DNA from: Aureimonas ureilytica DSM 18598 = NBRC 106430
GTDB taxonomy: Bacteria; Pseudomonadota; Alphaproteobacteria; Rhizobiales; Rhizobiaceae
Direction of reading: 5' to 3'
Assembly (NCBI RefSeq): GCF_000382705.1
Contig: NZ_ARQE01000002.1
Span: 124,001 to 188,000, forward strand
DNA length: 64,000 nucleotides
Positions 63,601 to 64,000 of this stretch are shown in pieces (the first letter of the stretch is position 1; each line of letters opens with the position of its first letter). The translations under genes were made by a program, and so were the position numbers. The notes under the pieces were generated by a model. It saw only the letters and a list, made by a program, of their open reading frames with translations, did not search any database and was not told the DNA's origin.

Positions 63601-64000
63601 CGGTTCGGGCGTCGCGGTTGCGGGCGATTGCGATACGGGCGTCGCCTGGTTCCTCTGGTAGCGCTCGCTCGGCGTTTCGCCGAAGGCCGCCAGATCGATC
63701 CGCGCCTTTTCGATTTCCAGCCGGCCGAACTCGAGAGACCCTCCGACGAGCGGCAGGAGACGGACGGCCACGGACACGCGTCCGATTTCGGAACTGAGCT
63801 CAGGCCGGTCGCGGCGATGAAGCGCGACATCGTCCCAGGACAGGGCGAGGATGCCGTCCTTGCGGATTTCGAAACGCTGCGCGCCGAGCGAGACGTCATA
63901 GGCCGGACCGAAGAGCCGACCGAGCGCCGCCTTGGTCTGCCCCTGCACGAAGGCTTCGCCGGTCGGCGTGCCCAAGAGCACGAAAAGCCCGAGCGCGGCC
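60685..64000 (-). CDS. Large AsmA/YhdP-like protein (DUF3971), 5' end outside the window
   Basis: At least 1105 residues of a very large envelope protein. The frame stays open to the edge, where AALGLFVLLGTPTGE looks like the end of an N-terminal membrane anchor; the GTG at 63981 is therefore not the real start. The rest is a long repetitive beta-rich region, with an AsmA-like C terminus (GLIGITYRLDGPFSAPTLVVNPIS, SGSFMPAYGLNRMFGAIPVLGQILG). Such proteins are thought to bridge inner and outer membranes and move phospholipids. A Pro/Ala/Thr-rich linker near the start is seen. It converges with tyrS. Confidence 0.88.
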   Translation of the reverse strand, partial: AALGLFVLLGTPTGEAFVQGQTKAALGRLFGPAYDVSLGAQRFEIRKDGILALSWDDVALHRRDRPELSSEIGRVSVAVRLLPLVGGSLEFGRLEIEKARIDLAAFGETPSERYQRNQATPVSQSPATATPEPAAPMRSRISRTAESAIRTLERQLQALQAYHFDTVAFGDITIEGFTGAFARVPDLHIDRAELHRGLDGSLSLYARFDVAGRSLSLGGAADFDPDSARLQSLSLRSGEIDLAQILPPAADGDTKDERPFGSDAAISLEAGMHRQAQTGMAVLGLTIRSGEGRLQLGLNHTKIEPSTLRVEYREGEDRVQVLSSPLRFEDVGFDLEGTVEPVVTDGATDPDRLKFRIGSKTVRSKVGLPEGSDKPLEASVWVDGLIDPVAQSAEISKLDLETQKGRLTGNAIYRGRADTDLTMLRLNADNLSAPSVKAFWPFIVSGKARSWVLGHVGNEGRVPSGAIRIDVARSRLGEAFKPGASPRDDELQLDLELRNMDLSTVGTVPRLEKAEGRLETRGGTTTIFVDQAGMAEHPDLTLGPATVSLRKPDEGDQRDLQIDLALAANGPLRDALEVADAEPIHALRSLDLDPDKVTGQAAVKVEARLRLGDAIPAHRQVETWSVEADLDKVDPNQPIQGRRVSKLDGVVRVIPGQASGSLDGDIEGLPGQIAFLLPFGEKPVGERRIDVSATIPAKKAAEFVPALKGVLGGSTKAELTQTAAGLNGALDLRDATLDLPFIAWKKGAGVPATLSFQLAQNGGETSLRDVALKGEGFSANGSVTLDNQGLSTADLSRVSLNPGDEVAVKVTRHRNGYGIEVKGSQFDARPILAELRAGVGKKDRKVGGGTFDVNADVETLNGFNGQILRDFAMNYASVRGRMAALNLSGTAGGGAVSGDLSPRGELQAIRLRSADLGALLGFTGLYQHMQGGQASLDLLGTADTSYDGALQIRNFTLVDEPRLSRIVGSSGGQETKSLSQAVGQNLQTERAFFDQASAKLSYAGSTLRVADGIVRGPVFGSSFNGTLYDAKGQIDISGSFMPAYGLNRMFGAIPVLGQILGNGNEGGLIGITYRLDGPFSAPTLVVNPISVIAPGIFRQIFSYQ

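Overview
The window is a dense, GC-rich piece of an alphaproteobacterial main chromosome, most likely Hyphomicrobiales (Rhizobiales). The signs are a fused ispDF, a lipoyl domain on the pyruvate dehydrogenase E1-beta subunit, the block dusB-ntrB-ntrC-ntrY-ntrX-trkA-hfq-hflX, an iron-sulfur cluster of two cysteine desulfurases with sufBCD, sufT and sufA, and alphaproteobacterial-type regulatory sites (GAAC-N7-GAAC LexA boxes, a CtrA-type box, an Irr/ICE-like box). The family within the order cannot be fixed from this sequence alone. I see no insertion sequence, prophage, CRISPR array, rRNA or complete tRNA, and nearly every gene belongs to a known family.

Layout. 0-9.2 kb, mostly plus strand: end of eno, a DivIC/FtsB-like division protein, pdhA-pdhB-pdhC, a GDSL hydrolase, lpdA, a small membrane protein, lipA and a COQ10/RatA-like protein; this is a pyruvate dehydrogenase and lipoate unit. 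9.2-10.9 kb, minus: pncC and ispDF. 11-21.6 kb, plus: dusB with two nitrogen two-component systems (NtrBC, NtrYX), then trkA, hfq and hflX. 21.6-37.5 kb, almost all minus: mazG, an MBL hydrolase, tatD, metG, holB, tmk, a PBP-type carboxypeptidase, rlpA, tgt, queA, two cyclophilins, coaD and gyrA. 37.8-51.2 kb, mixed: marC family, ssb, uvrA, nnr, glnB-glnA, a secreted hydrolase, parE, a secreted protein of unknown function and an RhlE-type helicase. 51.3-58.5 kb, minus: the suf cluster. 58.6-64 kb: an alpha/beta hydrolase, tyrS and the first part of a large AsmA-like protein cut by the window edge.

How parts work together. NtrB/NtrC at 12-14.7 kb would act on the sigma-54-type promoter I see before glnB-glnA at 43.7 kb. 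Perfect LexA-type boxes precede uvrA and parE. An Irr/ICE-like box lies upstream of the suf cluster. A CtrA-type box precedes the DivIC gene.

The most notable non-coding element is a 28-bp XerC/XerD-type dif-like site at 22694-22721. It lies where the prevailing gene direction flips from plus to minus, so it is a good candidate for the chromosome dimer resolution site at the replication terminus. I did not find an undescribed multi-gene system. Other points worth checking are a tRNA-guanine transglycosylase that lacks two of its three cysteine zinc ligands, and a carboxypeptidase with two altered active-site motifs.
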